NCBI GenBank assembly: GCA_002964805.2
Contig: PUDQ02000102.1
Span: 124,001 to 188,000, forward strand
Length of the DNA stretch: 64,000 nt
Direction: 5' to 3'
Source: Trametes villosa
Lineage: Eukaryota > Basidiomycota > Agaricomycetes > Polyporales > Polyporaceae
Both the position numbers and the translations under genes were made by a program. How positions within the stretch are numbered: the stretch's first letter is position 1; every line of letters starts with the position of its first letter. Under the pieces are notes generated by a model, which saw nothing but the letters and a program-made list of their open reading frames with translations, searched no databases and was not told where the DNA came from. Below are positions 11,918-23,885 of this stretch, piece after piece.

Positions 11918-14437
11918 TCATACGTTCCTACGTCTCTTCCGCTCAGGCGAGGAAGACGGCGTAGCCTCTGTGTGCGGTTGGGATACCGACGCCGTGTAAG
12001 TTGGAGGACGTGAACACCATTGCAACAACAGCTGACTTACCTGCGTCCGCGGACGCGGTGAGGGCGTCGAGCCTCTGCCACACCGCAGCCATCTGTGCCT
12101 GTAGCGCGGCGTTCTCGTTGGCGAGCGCGGTGTTCTGGCTAGCAAACACTGCCACCTTGGCCGCCATCTCCCCGGTCACGGTGGACACCTGTGCGCGCAG
12201 CGCGCTGTTCTCCCGCTCCAAAGCATCCATCCTCTCCTCGAGTGACGCGCTCTGCGTCGTGGTAACGTTCGGGGACTGGGGCCTGGCACCCGGAACGTTG
12301 GTGAGGGAGAGCGGCTGCGCCGAGTCGTTGTGGAGGTCCGGAGTGCTGTGTTGATTCGAGGTGCTGTTAACTTTATGTGTCGTAAACCCTGAGAGGTTAG
12401 GACACACCTGGAGTTGGTGATACGTTCGTGCTCCTGGCTCATCTCCATGACGAGGAAGACGGTAGGCCAGCTGTTAGGAGAATAACGTTCGCGGACTTTC
12501 GGACCACGTTCTAGGGAGAGTCGTAGAAGTCGAGCCTCCTGTGGCCGCTGAGGATATGGGCGGATGAAAAGGTCAAATCGCGCCAGTGTGTATCGAAGTT
12601 TGATGTTGCTGTTGCGCTCTTGCTGAACGTGCTCACTATCGCTGACCGGCACTTCGAAGCACGTAGCTGAAGAGGAAGTGGCTGTCGAACTGCTTGCGAG
12701 ACCAGGCGACCTTATGAGGCCACCACTAGAGAAGCGAAGCTTAACAATATCAAGGAAGGGCTGGAAGATTCTGACAAGAGATAGACGCAACGGGATGGAA
12801 TGCGGAACGTCGCCGTCACGCCATGCGAGGGTGGTCTCCAAGGTGATCTCTTCCCTCCCGCGCGCAACCTGTAAAGGGGAGGTAGTGAAGTCGAGCGCGC
12901 GTAGGCTCGCGACGCTGTCCGGGGAGAGAAAAAAAGCGACGGGCCTATCCAAACGAAACTCCGGCCACAGATCGAGCCCGGGAAGCGACTGAATCGGAAG
13001 GAGTGACTTCAACTGAGGGGTAATCGAGAGGTGGCGGAGCAAGGAGACCTCGGCCGTCTCCAGCTTGACGCCTTTCGGACCGGTATTCGCGAGCACCTCT
13101 CGGGACAGCCATACGATGCGGGACGAAGTGTTTCCAAAGCAGGTGCAAAGGGAACCAACGAGGGAGCCGCGCCCGCCCCCTGCAACTTCGGAAGAATGAA
13201 AAGGAAGTCCAGCGAGACGTCCTTGCTCATCCTCGCACTGCAACAGGGCCAGTTTGTCCGCCTCGCGATAGCTACGTCGGCTGACCGTCGCGCACCCCGG
13301 GTGATGGTCCTGCCAAGATTCCCAGATGCATTGTCGTACCTCTGTCAGATTGACACATAACAGCCGAATGCGGGCACCTTGAGGAGCGAAGGCACAGTCC
13401 AAGGGCGGAACCTCCTCGGGCCCTGGCAGGTTCAGTCTCGACGCGAATTTGGAGGGGCTTATCGGTCTGACTGTCGATGCTCTAAACGATTCTGGAGAGG
13501 ATGCCAACAGGCAGAAACCAATATACGCGTCATGACGGTGCTTGAGGGATGGCGCCGACCAGGCGAATATGCTTTGGTCGGGAATGGTCCTAATGATTTC
13601 CTCCTGGAGACGGAGGAACGCATTCGTCCCCTCGCCGTAGATCGGGGACATGTGGACGCCGAAAAGGCCCATGAGGCTATATGCCCGATCCTCGATGCGG
13701 GTTGTCTCGCGCTCCGCCGCCCACGACATCCTTTGTGCGACGCTGGCCGACTCCACGGGGGTCCGGCCGAGGAGGATATTGAAGTCGATATGGGTCATCT
13801 CGGCTAGAGTGATAGCAAGCCCTAGTTTCGTCCCCAGGAATCTCCAGCTGGATGTCAGAAACTCGATGCGCTCCGGGGCGATGAGTTCCTGCAGCGTCCA
13901 TCCCCGCCCATGCCATTTGCTGCGCCGGAATTTGGAATCTGGGTCCTTCGGATCGTCACCGTTGCGGACGTCGGCTAGGTAGACGTAGCACAGATCTGAC
14001 AAGCGGTACCACTCGTACATCGAGTTGATCGCCTCCGAGAGCTCGGCACTGCTCGACTTGTCGATGCAACACGTGTCGTTCCAGACAAGATTGAAGCCAG
14101 CGTCGCGGGCGACCTTGCAGAGGCCCTTTATCTTGTCTGAGAGCGGAGACTCGACGGCGAATATGATGCTAATATTGCCCGCAGCAAGCAGCTCTGGGAT
14201 GTCGTTAGGGAAGGGTGCGTTGATCGTGTCGTAGATCGGCCAGTGGGCGGGATATGGCCCGCCAGGCCCCTCCCGCGCTGCATTCACATCCGCTTGGATT
14301 CGCCGCACGTCGTCGAACGTCTGCTCGCCGCCCTCCTCTGCAGTCCGCCAGACGTGCGACAGGATAGCATAGCGGACCGCCCTCGGGTCGTTGTGCCACT
14401 CGAACTCGCCAGACCAGGTATTCAGAAATCGTGGCAT
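11918..14437 (-). CDS. HET-2: HET domain / DUF8212-like protein with coiled coil and basic tail
   Basis: Predicted 800-residue paralogue of HET-1. Exons are 14437-12408, 12363-12041 and 11967-11918, with introns of 44 and 73 bases. It starts MPRFLNTW, the second start class of the array, with an AG acceptor one base before the ATG. HET motifs (YAILSHVW, DTCCIDKSSSAEL, GWTLQELIAPERIEFL) and the DUF8212-like YSLMGLFGVHMSPIYGEG segment are intact. The C-terminal coiled coil (LEERMDALERENSALRAQ onward) is followed by a short exon ending PERKRRRNV, a basic tail that could act in nuclear import or charge binding (inference). Nucleotide identity with HET-1 is very high across the middle of exon 1 (13000-13750 against 1755-2500) and lower at the ends, which fits recent duplication or gene conversion. 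No disabling change was found. Confidence 0.9.
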
Positions 14438-14544
14438 GCTGCAAACACCGACAGGAGATTGTGAGCAGCTGGTCCCATCTGCAGTCGTCCTCGAGCTCAC
14501 CTGGCTGCGATTCTAGGGGGGAAAGTAGCTCACAGAGATCAGGG

Positions 14545-14640
14545 ATGTACAGAGGGGAGGAGGGGCTGACAGCGTGCCCGATACGCGTGTGCGGGTTATG
14601 CACCCGCGCATCCGAGGGATTTATACCGCACTTCATCGAT
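14545..14640 (-). promoter_or_regulatory. Conserved HET-array promoter of HET-2
   Basis: TATAAA-type box (complement of 14620-14625), ACGCGT at 14583-14588 flanked by CCG and CGG 11 bases apart, and a pyrimidine-rich leader on the minus strand. Same order as at HET-1. Confidence 0.6.
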
Positions 14641-15194
14641 ACGATGAACGCCTGCACCGCGTCACGAAGCAGATGGGCGCGGAAAGATGTGGTTGAAATT
14701 TTGTTGCTTACGAGGTTCTGTCCATCGAAGCGGGTCTTGAAAACACGCGCCCAGGACGCCGCTGTCTCTCTGTAGCACCGCTGGACCTCCGAGTTCTGCT
14801 TCAGAAGCGTTGGCATTGAACAATACTGTCCTTACGCTTCTCTCAAACGAGGAGCTGTACTCGTAAGTGCGGCGGTGAACACTGCCCCATCGTCTTACCG
14901 CGCCGACCGACAACTGCCCGCGCGCAGGCTCGTCCCGTGCTCGCGCGCAGTGCTTCTGTTCTCCTCTGTCCATCAGGCGTGTGGCCCAGGTCTTCTGCTG
15001 TTCACACGCACGCGCAATGCGGACAGCATTCAGGAACCAGGTGTCCAGCGTGAAAATAGTGCACAGGTACACTCACGCACCGCATCGCTAGAACGGAGGC
15101 TATACAAGGGAGAGCCTGCTCCTCTCCCTACCTGCCGCGCGCGTGCAGCCGGATCCACGCCTTTCCGTGGCCCGTGGTCTCGTCGTTCATTATC

Positions 15195-16225
15195 GGCAAG
15201 ATGAAATTTATTGTGGAGGGTGGACGCACAGCGGCACCATGCGAGTCGCAAGGTAGGAATGACGATACTGAGGACGCGGTACGGCTTACCAGGCGTAAGG
15301 AACTTCGGGACTTGACGACCGTGTAGAGTTGCGGTCAAGAGTACGGGTGTCGCGCGTACGGGACGTCCGTGGCACAATCGGTGCGCCCGCCCTAGAGATA
15401 GCGCTGTTTAGCACCGACTTTGCGCACGAGCCAGGGCCTTGACGTTGCTCACCGCACAAGGACACATTGACGAACATACTCCACGAGCGGTCGGGTATGC
15501 GTGTCGTCTCCGCAGGCAATACCTGGTGCTTCGGGCGGAACGATGTCCGCCCGTACGCGATGTTCGTGGCGCAATTGGTGCGCGCGTCCTAGAGATGGCG
15601 ATGTTTAGCACCGACGTTGCGCACGACTATCTGCCATGGCCTGAACGTTGCTTACCGCGCAAGGACACATCGGCGAATCTTCTCTGCGAGCGGGCGGGTA
15701 TGCGCGCCGTCTCCGCGGTCGACGCCCGGGCCCTCTGAACGGGTATTGCGGGACGGAGCGTCGATAACGACCAGATGGTGAATGCGGCGCGACGCACTGG
15801 TCGCTGGACACCCCACGCCTTGACGGCAGCGTGCAGCCGCACTCAAGAGAGCATCGGGCTCGGAGATGTCGCGCGTACGCAAGGTTTTCGATGCCTTCCG
15901 TGTCCCCGTCCTACAGAGGGTGTTGTTTTGCATCGACTTTGCGTACGACTGCCCTGCCCGTTATCGACGAAACTCACTATACAAGGACGCGCTGACGCAC
16001 GCAATCTACGGATGCGCGGGAATGCGCGGGCCAATGTCCGAGTACGCTCGAGTCTCGACGGAGAACGTCTCCCGGTCCCATCCCTTGGTGAGGTGCGTAT
16101 ACCTATATCCCAACATCCAGGGAAGAGCGAAGTGCCTGCGTTCAGCGCGGCCGGGGATCCCAGTATCTGCTGAGTGCTTGTGTTGGCGCAATGCGAGTGG
16201 ACCCCGCTCGGCTCAAGTTCTGTCG
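15195..16225. repeat. Intergenic paralogous block, copy 2
   Basis: Collinear with 3950-4775. It is longer because a segment around 15430-15680 is locally repeated. No conserved frame. Confidence 0.6.
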
Positions 16226-17429
16226 CATCCGTCGACACCGCTGCGCGACGCGACAACCGGAGATGTCGCGTTCACGCCCGCGGTGTGACCGACCATCGAC
16301 CTCGACCTCGACGGCCGTTCGGAGCGATACATATGATACAAGCGACGTACCAGTAGCTGTCCCGAGCGCCGCATCGCACGCCCGGTGAGTCCCCCACAAA
16401 GATGAGAATGCGGCCAGCGCAGACAGTAGCGATGAGCGGAAGGCCAGCTTCTCGGGAGATAGAGCGTGTGTTTCGAGCGAGGACTTCTGGATAGCGAGGG
16501 ATGGTGGAAATTCGGGCGTACTGCCGTGACGCGTACGGGCTCGCCGTGCGATACTGCGCGGCCAGTCCGAGTGATGCTCCGGAAATGGTCACGAGAACAG
16601 CGGACTCGCAACGCACCTAGCATCACCCTTGGCGGCATAGCCTCGATTTCTGCCCAAGCCCATAACGTCGCCCGCGCCCGTGGACGCAAGGCGGAGAATG
16701 CGCAGGGGAGTCAGGAGCCGCTCCGTATCGGGCGCCTGGGCATGGCTGATGTACGTCGCGACGACCTATCGGGCGTATGGGCAGAGCGATCGCAAGGGTT
16801 GATGCCCTCGGAAGGCGAGCGCGCACGTCCTCAGGGCGATGTCGCTGGTGTCCTTTTATGTCGCCCGCAAAGAGCTCACTCTCTGCGGATGCGGACGAGC
16901 AGGCTATTGGGAGCGTAATTGTTGGCGTCGGCGCGTCATGCTTCGAAATGGAAAGGGTATGTTAGCACTCGATTGCTGACTGCTCCTCAAGCCAGATTCC
17001 GCAGCGTCTCAGTCCAGCCATCGTGGAGCATCGGGCGTACCAGGGCGCAGACTGCTTAGAACAAGACGGCCACGGGGATCAGGACATCTCGAGAGCAGAA
17101 TCACTGCAGAATCGCACGGGCTGCCGATGCCCGGGCGAGGAGAGACATTTTGCGATGTACACAGAAGCGTCGCCGATCATAAAATACTTCCACTTACCTT
17201 TATTATACCTCGTAAAGCGTACCCACGGCTTGCTTACTCTGCTCCAGCCTCGGCAAGTCTCGAGAGTACGAGTGCCCGTGCTGAACCTAGGTGTTTAATT
17301 TGTGCCGTGCGAGTGCCAAGATAGAACAGAGCCAAAGCGCGGAAGTAATGTGACAGAACACAGCTGGACACCGTTCTTAAGGTGCACGAGGAGCCATATA
17401 GACGAGCGCAATCTGCCCAGCGAGCCAGG

Positions 17430-17515
17430 CGCTGCGAGGAGGAGGAAGACAAGAACGATTGCGAACGAGCGCTCGTCCGCGTCGTTGCTAGCGCTAAGCC
17501 GGACCGATGACGTCA
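17430..17515. repeat. TGACGTCA-ending repeat block (unit 2)
   Basis: GAACGAGCGCTCGTCCG and a GCTAGCGCTA core lead to TGACGTCA at 17508-17515. It lies about 2.9 kb upstream of the HET-2 promoter, close to the spacing in unit 1. Confidence 0.6.
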
Positions 17516-17689
17516 TTTCGCTGGGCCAGACTCTGGCGCTTAGTACCGCGCTCTCTCTGCTGTCCTTCAGTATGTGATGCTCTTGCTCTGCGATGCGTGC
17601 GTGTACCTCTCATACACTAGCATGGATACGGTAGCAGCGGACGGCTCGGAACAATGATGCAGCAGTAAACCCGGGTTGCAAGCTGTCGT

Positions 17690-18460
17690 CCCGCGCGGCA
17701 TCTGCCTACGCGTGAGTCGTCCGCGTCAAGACCGCTCTCCTCACAACCGCCGTCGAAGACGTGCGTTTTCTTGAATCCAAAGGTGTGTATGCAGCTTTCA
17801 TACTACCTTCTGCATGTACAAGCTCATCTATCACTCTTAGAACTCTACGGCGTCTTGGATACGACTGTGGGACAAAATCAGACACACACCTTTCATCATG
17901 GCGCACAATACCACACCTACAAACTCTCGGAAGACATAGGTACCACCTCCATGAGCACGGGCCATCTCGAGCCACCCGATTAAGAAAATGGCATCTGCTT
18001 AGTGGTGCGTACACCCCTGAGAACGAACCGTGCAGCACTCGGCGAGTTTGCCGGGCACATGCCCGCGTACCCCGCATAGCCGGCTTTCCAGCTCTCAAGC
18101 CGCATCCTCAACAGCAGAGACATCCAAAGTCGACGATACCAGTGAGCAGATATCGCGACACGTCCGCTCTCATTCGTGCCAGCAACACCGTGCGCGCGCT
18201 GCAGCTGACCTGCTGCACGTCCCGCCACTCTCCTCTTGGGTCAGCCCTCGCGAGACATCAACCCTCGTTGGAACTGCCCTGGTGAGTTGGTTCACCATCT
18301 ACATTTCTCGCCGTTGCGACTGATATACATGCACCGTGGCGCTAGGACACCGCTTACTCCGCCGACATATCCTATCCATAGCACCATCTCCGGCGCCCCG
18401 CTTCGGACAGTGCTAGGCCGATCGTCGCGAACTATGCTTCCGCGAGCTGGCTGAAGGAAC
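17690..18460. repeat. Intergenic paralogous block, copy 2 of second type
   Basis: Collinear with 6290-7150, with many substitutions and small indels. Non-coding by lack of frame conservation. Confidence 0.6.
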
Positions 18461-19144
18461 CCCTTTATCTGTGGCCACGATACTGACGAGACCGCGGACG
18501 CTGTCGAGCGACTCGTGAAACACACCTACAAGACTCGGGCTGGTGAGGAGAGGAACCATAGTACAGTTCCCTCCTTGCGTTCTGACACAGCTCAGGCTCA
18601 CCATTTTCGGGCACGCCCACAGCACGTCCATTCAGGCCGCTCGCATTTCGTGGCCGGAGACGTTGCTCCACTCGACGCGCGATTTTGAAGCGGCGGCAAC
18701 CCGGTTTATGACGGGCTGTCCATCCACCGGACAGACTAAGACGACCGAGTCGCCAGTCTTGCCCCACTGTCAACGCTATAGGTATTCGCCCCTATCATCG
18801 GCGAGGACTGTTCTGTGAGTACGTTCAATCTCCCCCCGCGTATGGAGCCCTTGGGGTGCCCGTTCCTTAGGCGAACGGTGCCGGCGGAGCTCGAACGTGC
18901 AGTCGCCTCGGACTAGCGCGGTGTAGGTCCGACATTGGGAACTGAGGCGCTACGATCCTTCGGTTCTCTCGAGGGGGGTGGGTGGAATAAGGGGCGTTAA
19001 ATACTGGTCATGGAGAGCATACTCACTACGCTACGTAAGTATGTCCGATCTGAAGCCCGTGTGGAAGGTCAGTGTATACATATTCGAGTCATGATCCTTC
19101 GAAATATTTGTCTGAACGCGTCACTGTCAGAGGTCGTCATAACT

Positions 19145-21769
19145 TCATGCGTAGTGTCCGCGCGGGCGGGGAGAAATATTCTGCCGTTGTGTGCGCTAGG
19201 ATACCGACACCGTTTAAGTTGGAGGGCGTGAACGCGACAAGAATAACAAATCACTTACTTGCGGCTGGGGTGAGGGTGTTGAGTCCTGCCACATCGAAGC
19301 CATCCGTGATACCAGTGTGGCGTTCTGGCTGGCAATCGCGGCGTTCTGACTTGCACGCGTAGCGAGCTTGGTCTCCATTTCCGCGGCCACGGTGGACACC
19401 TGCGCGCGGCGCGTGTTGTTTTGCCGTCCCAGGGCATCCACCTTCTCCTCGAGTAGCGCGTACCGCATCGTTGTAGCGTCTGAGGACTGCGGCACAACAC
19501 CCGACAGGTCGCGAGGGGGAGGCGATAGGGCCAAGTTTCTGCTCAGGAGCTCAGATCTAGTCCAGTCGTGCTCGGAGGTGTTCGCCTCTACCACTGCCCG
19601 TGTCGTATCGCCTGAGCCCGGGCCGTTCCGGATCCATGCGGACTTTGTGGCGTGAACCTGCCTCATACCCATCCGGATGACGAGGAAGACGGTACGCGAG
19701 CTGTTCGGAAAGGAAACCCCGTCTTGGGGAGAGCGTTCGAGGGAGAGTCGTAGTCGTCGTGTATGCTGCAGTGGACCGTGAAGTTCAGAGTATGGAAGTA
19801 TAAGGACTTGGTCGAAATGGGCAAGCGTGAGGCGACGGTCGATGTCCTGGGTGCGTGCTTGCCGAATTTGCTTACTACCGCTGCCTGGCACTTCCGAGTC
19901 CTTCGATGCACAGGAGATGGCCGCGGAACGACTTGCTATGGGCGAAAACGAGGCAGCGCTAGAGAAGCAAAACCTGACGTTGTCGATTTCGCCTCCGGTG
20001 GAGATGTGGAATTTACCGGATCGCAGTCGTTCGAGGGTTATACGCAACAGAATGGAATGCAGGAATCCGCTGGGACGACGTACAAGGGTGGTCTCCAAGG
20101 TAATCTTCTGCTTCCTGCGCATAACCTGTAAAGGATAAGCAGCGAAGCCGAGCTCGCGCAGGCTTTCAACGCTGTCATGGGAGAGGGTGAAGGTGACCCC
20201 ATCGGGACGATCTCCAGGCCACAGACCAAGCACGGGCAGTGAGTCATGCGGGAGGGGGAACTTCGAGGGAGGAGGATCCGAAAAATGATGGAGGATGCAG
20301 ACCTCGGCCGTCTCCGGTTTGACGTGTTTCAACATCTCCGCGAGGTAATCCCGGGACAGCAGAATAGTGCGGAATGGGACGTTGCCAGAGCAGTTGCAAT
20401 CGGTACCAACGTAAGAGCACCGTCCACCCCTTGAAAGGTCGGAAGAATGAAGAGCAAGTCCAATGAGACGTCCGTCCCCATCCTCGCACTGCAGCAGGGC
20501 GAGTCTGTCCGCATCCCGATGACCTGCCCGATCGTTGCACGGATGTTCTCCCCTTTGTGGCATGAACCGACACAGCAGCCGCATGCGGGTACCTTGAGGA
20601 GCGAAGACACAGTCCAACGGCGGAGCATCTTCGGGCCCTCGCAGCTCCAGTCTTGATGCGAATTCGGGGAGGGATATTGGTCTGACCGTGGAGTTGAGAA
20701 AGGAGTGCGGAGAGGATGCCAACAGACAAGGAGTGAATTTGTCGTGAATATCCATTGATCCGTGTCCATCAAACCAGTCGAGGGTGGATGATGGCCCCCA
20801 AGCGAATATGCTTTGGTCGGGAATGGTCCTGATGACTTCCTCCTGGAGGCGGAGGAACGCGTTCGTCCCCTCGCCGTAGATTAGGGACATATGGATGCCG
20901 AAGAGTCCCATCAGGCTGTACGCCCGATCCTCGACGCGAGTTGTCTCTCGCTCCGCGGCCCAAGACATCCTTCGTGCAACGCTGGCGGAATCCACGGGAG
21001 CTCGTCCGAGTAGGATATCAACGTCGATCCCAGTGATCTGGGCTAGAACGCCAGTAAAGTCCAGCTTCGTCCCCAGGAATCTCCAGCTTGATGACAGAAA
21101 CTCGATGCGCTCCGCCGCGATGAGCTCCTGTAGCGTCCACCCGCGCGTGTGCCATCGGCTCTCTTGGAAGTGGAAGCGGGAATGCAAGCGCTCCCATATG
21201 GGGATATAGCTGTAGCGGTCCGGGACGTCCGCGAGGTAGACGTAGCACATATCAGACAGGCGGTACCACTCATACATCGAGTTGATCGCCTCCGAGAGCT
21301 CGGCACTGCTGGACTTGTCGATGCAACACGTGTCGTTCCAGACGAGATCGAAGCCGGCGTCGCGCGCGACTTTGCAGAGTTGCTTTATCTTGTCAGAAAG
21401 CGGTGAGTTGATAGAGAAAATGACGCCAACTCTGCGGAGCGACGGATGCGAGCTATGCGAGCTATGCGAGAGCGGGGTATCATCGGGACGGGGGAACCTA
21501 GGCCAGTCGACAGCCTGGTATGTATGGGTCGGCGCAAGCACGGGGGGGAGATAAGGAGCGGGCGCGCGCCTTGCGTCATGGGTGACCGATCCATCAAGCC
21601 TCTCCTGCGCTGCTTGTACTGCTGCTTGGATCCGCCGGACGTCGTCGTACGTCTGCTCGCCGCCGTCCTCGGGAGTCCGCCAAACGTGCGACAGGATGGC
21701 ATACCGGACCTTCTTCGGGTCGTTGTGCCACTTGAACTCGCCCGTCCAGGTATTCAGGAATCGTGGCAT
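19145..21769 (-). CDS. HET-3: HET domain / DUF8212-like protein with coiled coil
   Basis: Predicted 848-residue paralogue. Exon 1 is 21769-19259; a GTAAGT donor and an AG at 19181 give a 78-base intron and a 12-codon last exon (19180-19145). The start is MPRFLNTWTGEF. The HET domain is complete, but the loop between its first and second conserved parts is about 30 residues longer than in HET-1 and contains an S-H repeat from a 9-base tandem repeat (about 21449-21475). The DUF8212-like YSLMGLFGIHMSLIYGEG segment is present. The coiled-coil region (EEKVDALGRQNNTRRAQ onward) is read straight through: where HET-1 and HET-2 have a 44-base intron, HET-3 has coding sequence with no GT donor. Sequence is open throughout. 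The last exon is weaker than in other copies because the usual acceptor is changed. Confidence 0.85.
21445..21480 (-). repeat. 9-base microsatellite in the HET-3 variable loop
   Basis: Three tandem copies of a 9-base unit (TCGCATAGC on the coding strand) encode a Ser-His repeat in the loop between conserved parts of the HET domain. Being a multiple of three, it can change loop length without breaking the frame. Confidence 0.65.
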
Positions 21770-21889
21770 GCTGTGAACACCAACGGGAGATGGTAATTTG
21801 TGAGCATCTCTCCCCCTATGCGGGAGTCCTGACACTCACCTGCCTGCGATCCTAGGGAGAATTTGTAGTTCACAAAGACCAGGGAGGTG

Positions 21890-21975
21890 AGGGGAGAGGG
21901 GAGGAAGGGCTGACAGCGTGCCCGATACGCGTGTGCGGGTTACGCACGCTGGGTCCGAGGGTCTTATACCATCCA
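21890..21975 (-). promoter_or_regulatory. Conserved HET-array promoter of HET-3
   Basis: TATAAGA-type box (complement of 21962-21970), ACGCGT at 21927-21932 with the CCG/CGG flanks, and a pyrimidine-rich leader on the minus strand. Confidence 0.55.
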
Positions 21976-22915
21976 CCATTGATTGGGCGAGTACCTGCAC
22001 ATTGCCACGAAGTAAATTAGGAGCGCAAAGAAGGGATTGAGTTAATCTTGCTTATAAGGTTCTGTCCTGGCACTAAGGTGTACCTGCGCCGAAGGCACGC
22101 GCTGCCCACACCGCCGCGCTCTCAGTTTCGCATCCCCGAATGTTTGACTTTCACGTATCAAACGACATAAGAGCAAAATGACACAAGCGCAAGATTGCAA
22201 GGGAATGGACGCACTGTCGTTCATCTACCAGAGCGTAGCCCGAGGAACGTGAGTGCGGCGGTGAACACTGCCCCGGCGCTACTGCCGGGACCTTTTGGCG
22301 CACTTGATCTATCCGGCTGTGCTTCGATTCTTCTGCTGAACAGCTTTGTGTACTCCAGCATTTACCATCCGCGCCCGCGCGAGGAACCGTACAGAACTCG
22401 GGCAGAGGGTTCCGATGATGCGCACCTACGCGCCGCATCACTTAAAGCTCTACTTACAGCTCAAGCTTCAAGGGCGGCTCTGGGGATGGCCACTTGCTCG
22501 TATAGGAGTGAGACTGACTCGTCGCACAATCAATAGGGGCAGTACTTGACGGAGGGACCAGCTATTCGACCAAGCTAGGGATGTATTGTGGGACGGCGAG
22601 TTACCGAACAACAGACAGTACACTGCGACGGCAAGAAAGCGGTCACGGCGCGACGTACCTTTAACTTGGGATCGACGGCGGTGTGCGGTCGAGGTCCGGC
22701 TGATCGACGCCATGTGTTTGGTATCTGGTACGGTCATGGCACCTGCTGGAGAGGTATTGATGAGCATGGCACCAAGATCGCGTAGCCTTCCTTGCTCTGC
22801 GCAGGCGCGGACTCAGCGAGCGCTGCGCTGCCGCGGCGTGCGGTGATTGATGGAGGATTCATAGAGAAACGCGCACCATATCCCGTTGACCGCTTCCGGT
22901 ATCACCGAGTCCTTG
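21976..22915. other. Short intergenic region between HET-3 and HET-4
   Basis: No gene is supported. The first 450 bases resemble the upstream flanks of the other HET genes. The stretch near 22870-22915 resembles the flank downstream of HET-7. The repeated intergenic blocks of units 1 and 2 are absent, so this unit is strongly shortened. Confidence 0.5.
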
Positions 22916-23676
22916 CTACGAGAGCTCGGTAGCCGTGGCGGGTCCAAGCATCCGACCCTTGGTAGGATGGGACTCCCTTACAGTCATGGTCAAGGTGAGC
23001 GACGCGAGGCTGCTGTCGACGCTGACGCCGTACAAGCGTGGTCCCCGGGGTGTCTTGTAATCGTTGACTGGTCCAGAACACGTATGCTAACACGTATCGC
23101 GGAGTGATTGAGTTGCAGATGTACTTTGAACCCAACAACGGAACCATCACCTCTACGCTGGGGAGACAAGGGAGAAAGGGGTCCCCCGCATCATCGACGT
23201 CTGGAGCGTGGCGTGTGTTTCGCCTCCGAGAGCTCCGCGCTGCTCTACTTGTCGGTGCAGCATGTGTCGTTCCAGACCAGCTCGAAGCCGGCGTCGCGCG
23301 CGACCTTGCAGAGGCCCTTGATCTTGTCCGAAAGGGGCGACTCCGCACAGAATATAACGCTGGCATCATCAGGGAGAGATGCGTACAAGATGTCAGAGAA
23401 AGTGGGGTCGGAGAAGACTTCGTTAGGGGCATTGGGGAAGGGCTCGTTCATCGTGTCGAACTCGAAGATCGGTGCTTGAGGCCAGTGGGCGGGATACGGT
23501 CCGCCAGGCTCCTCCCGCGCTGCCTTCACATCCGCTTGAATCCGCCGGACGTCGTCGAACGTCTGCTCGCCGCCCTCCTCGGGTGTTTGCCAAACATGGG
23601 ATAGGATAGCGTACCGGACCTCCTTCGGGTCGTGCCACTCGAATTCGCCCGTCCACGTATTCAGGAATCGCGGCAT
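22916..23676 (-). pseudogene. HET-4: deletion pseudogene, HET N-terminus joined to a HET-7-type tail
   Basis: The start MPRFLNTWTGEFEW and the first part of the HET domain are intact to DTCCTDK, where a TAG stop (23245-23247) replaces the serine codon found in paralogues. A few codons later, after the ELSEA homologue, the sequence jumps at about 23215 directly to the C-terminal tail of a HET-7-like gene (DVDDAGDPFLPCLPSVEV). About 1.9 kb of coding sequence is therefore missing. The tail's last exon, KTPRGP...HPT...TATEL, is still open and ends at 22916-22918, but the donor before it has changed from GTAAGT to GTGATG. The N-terminus most resembles HET-9 and HET-5, the tail HET-7, so this could be a recombination product. 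A short HET-only peptide of about 144 residues could still be made. Confidence 0.85.
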
Positions 23677-23794
23677 GCTACAATTATCGACGGGGAATTG
23701 TGAGAAGGCCATCACCCATACCGCATTCCTCAAACTCACTTGCCTGCGATACAAGCAGGAAATGGTGGCTTACAGAGACTAGGGTTGTGGAGAG

Positions 23795-23885
23795 GAGAGG
23801 AAGGGCTGACAGCGTGCCCGATACGCGTATGTGGGCTATGCATACGCGCATCCCAGGGCCATATACTGCACCTTATCCGTACGAG
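23795..23885 (-). promoter_or_regulatory. Conserved HET-array promoter of HET-4
   Basis: ACGCGT at 23823-23828, a TATATG-type box near 23858-23864 on the complement, and the usual pyrimidine-rich leader. The CGG triplet on one side is changed to TGG. Confidence 0.5.

Larger units (their letters stand above)
14641..19144. other. Intergenic region of unit 2
   Basis: No gene is supported. The region is a shorter cognate of the unit 1 gap: 15195-16225 matches 3950-4775, 16955-17590 matches 5550-6110 and 17690-18460 matches 6290-7150, in the same order and orientation. Within it, 15430-15670 shows a local near-duplication of a segment with GTTGCTCACCGCACAAGGAC. Confidence 0.6.
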
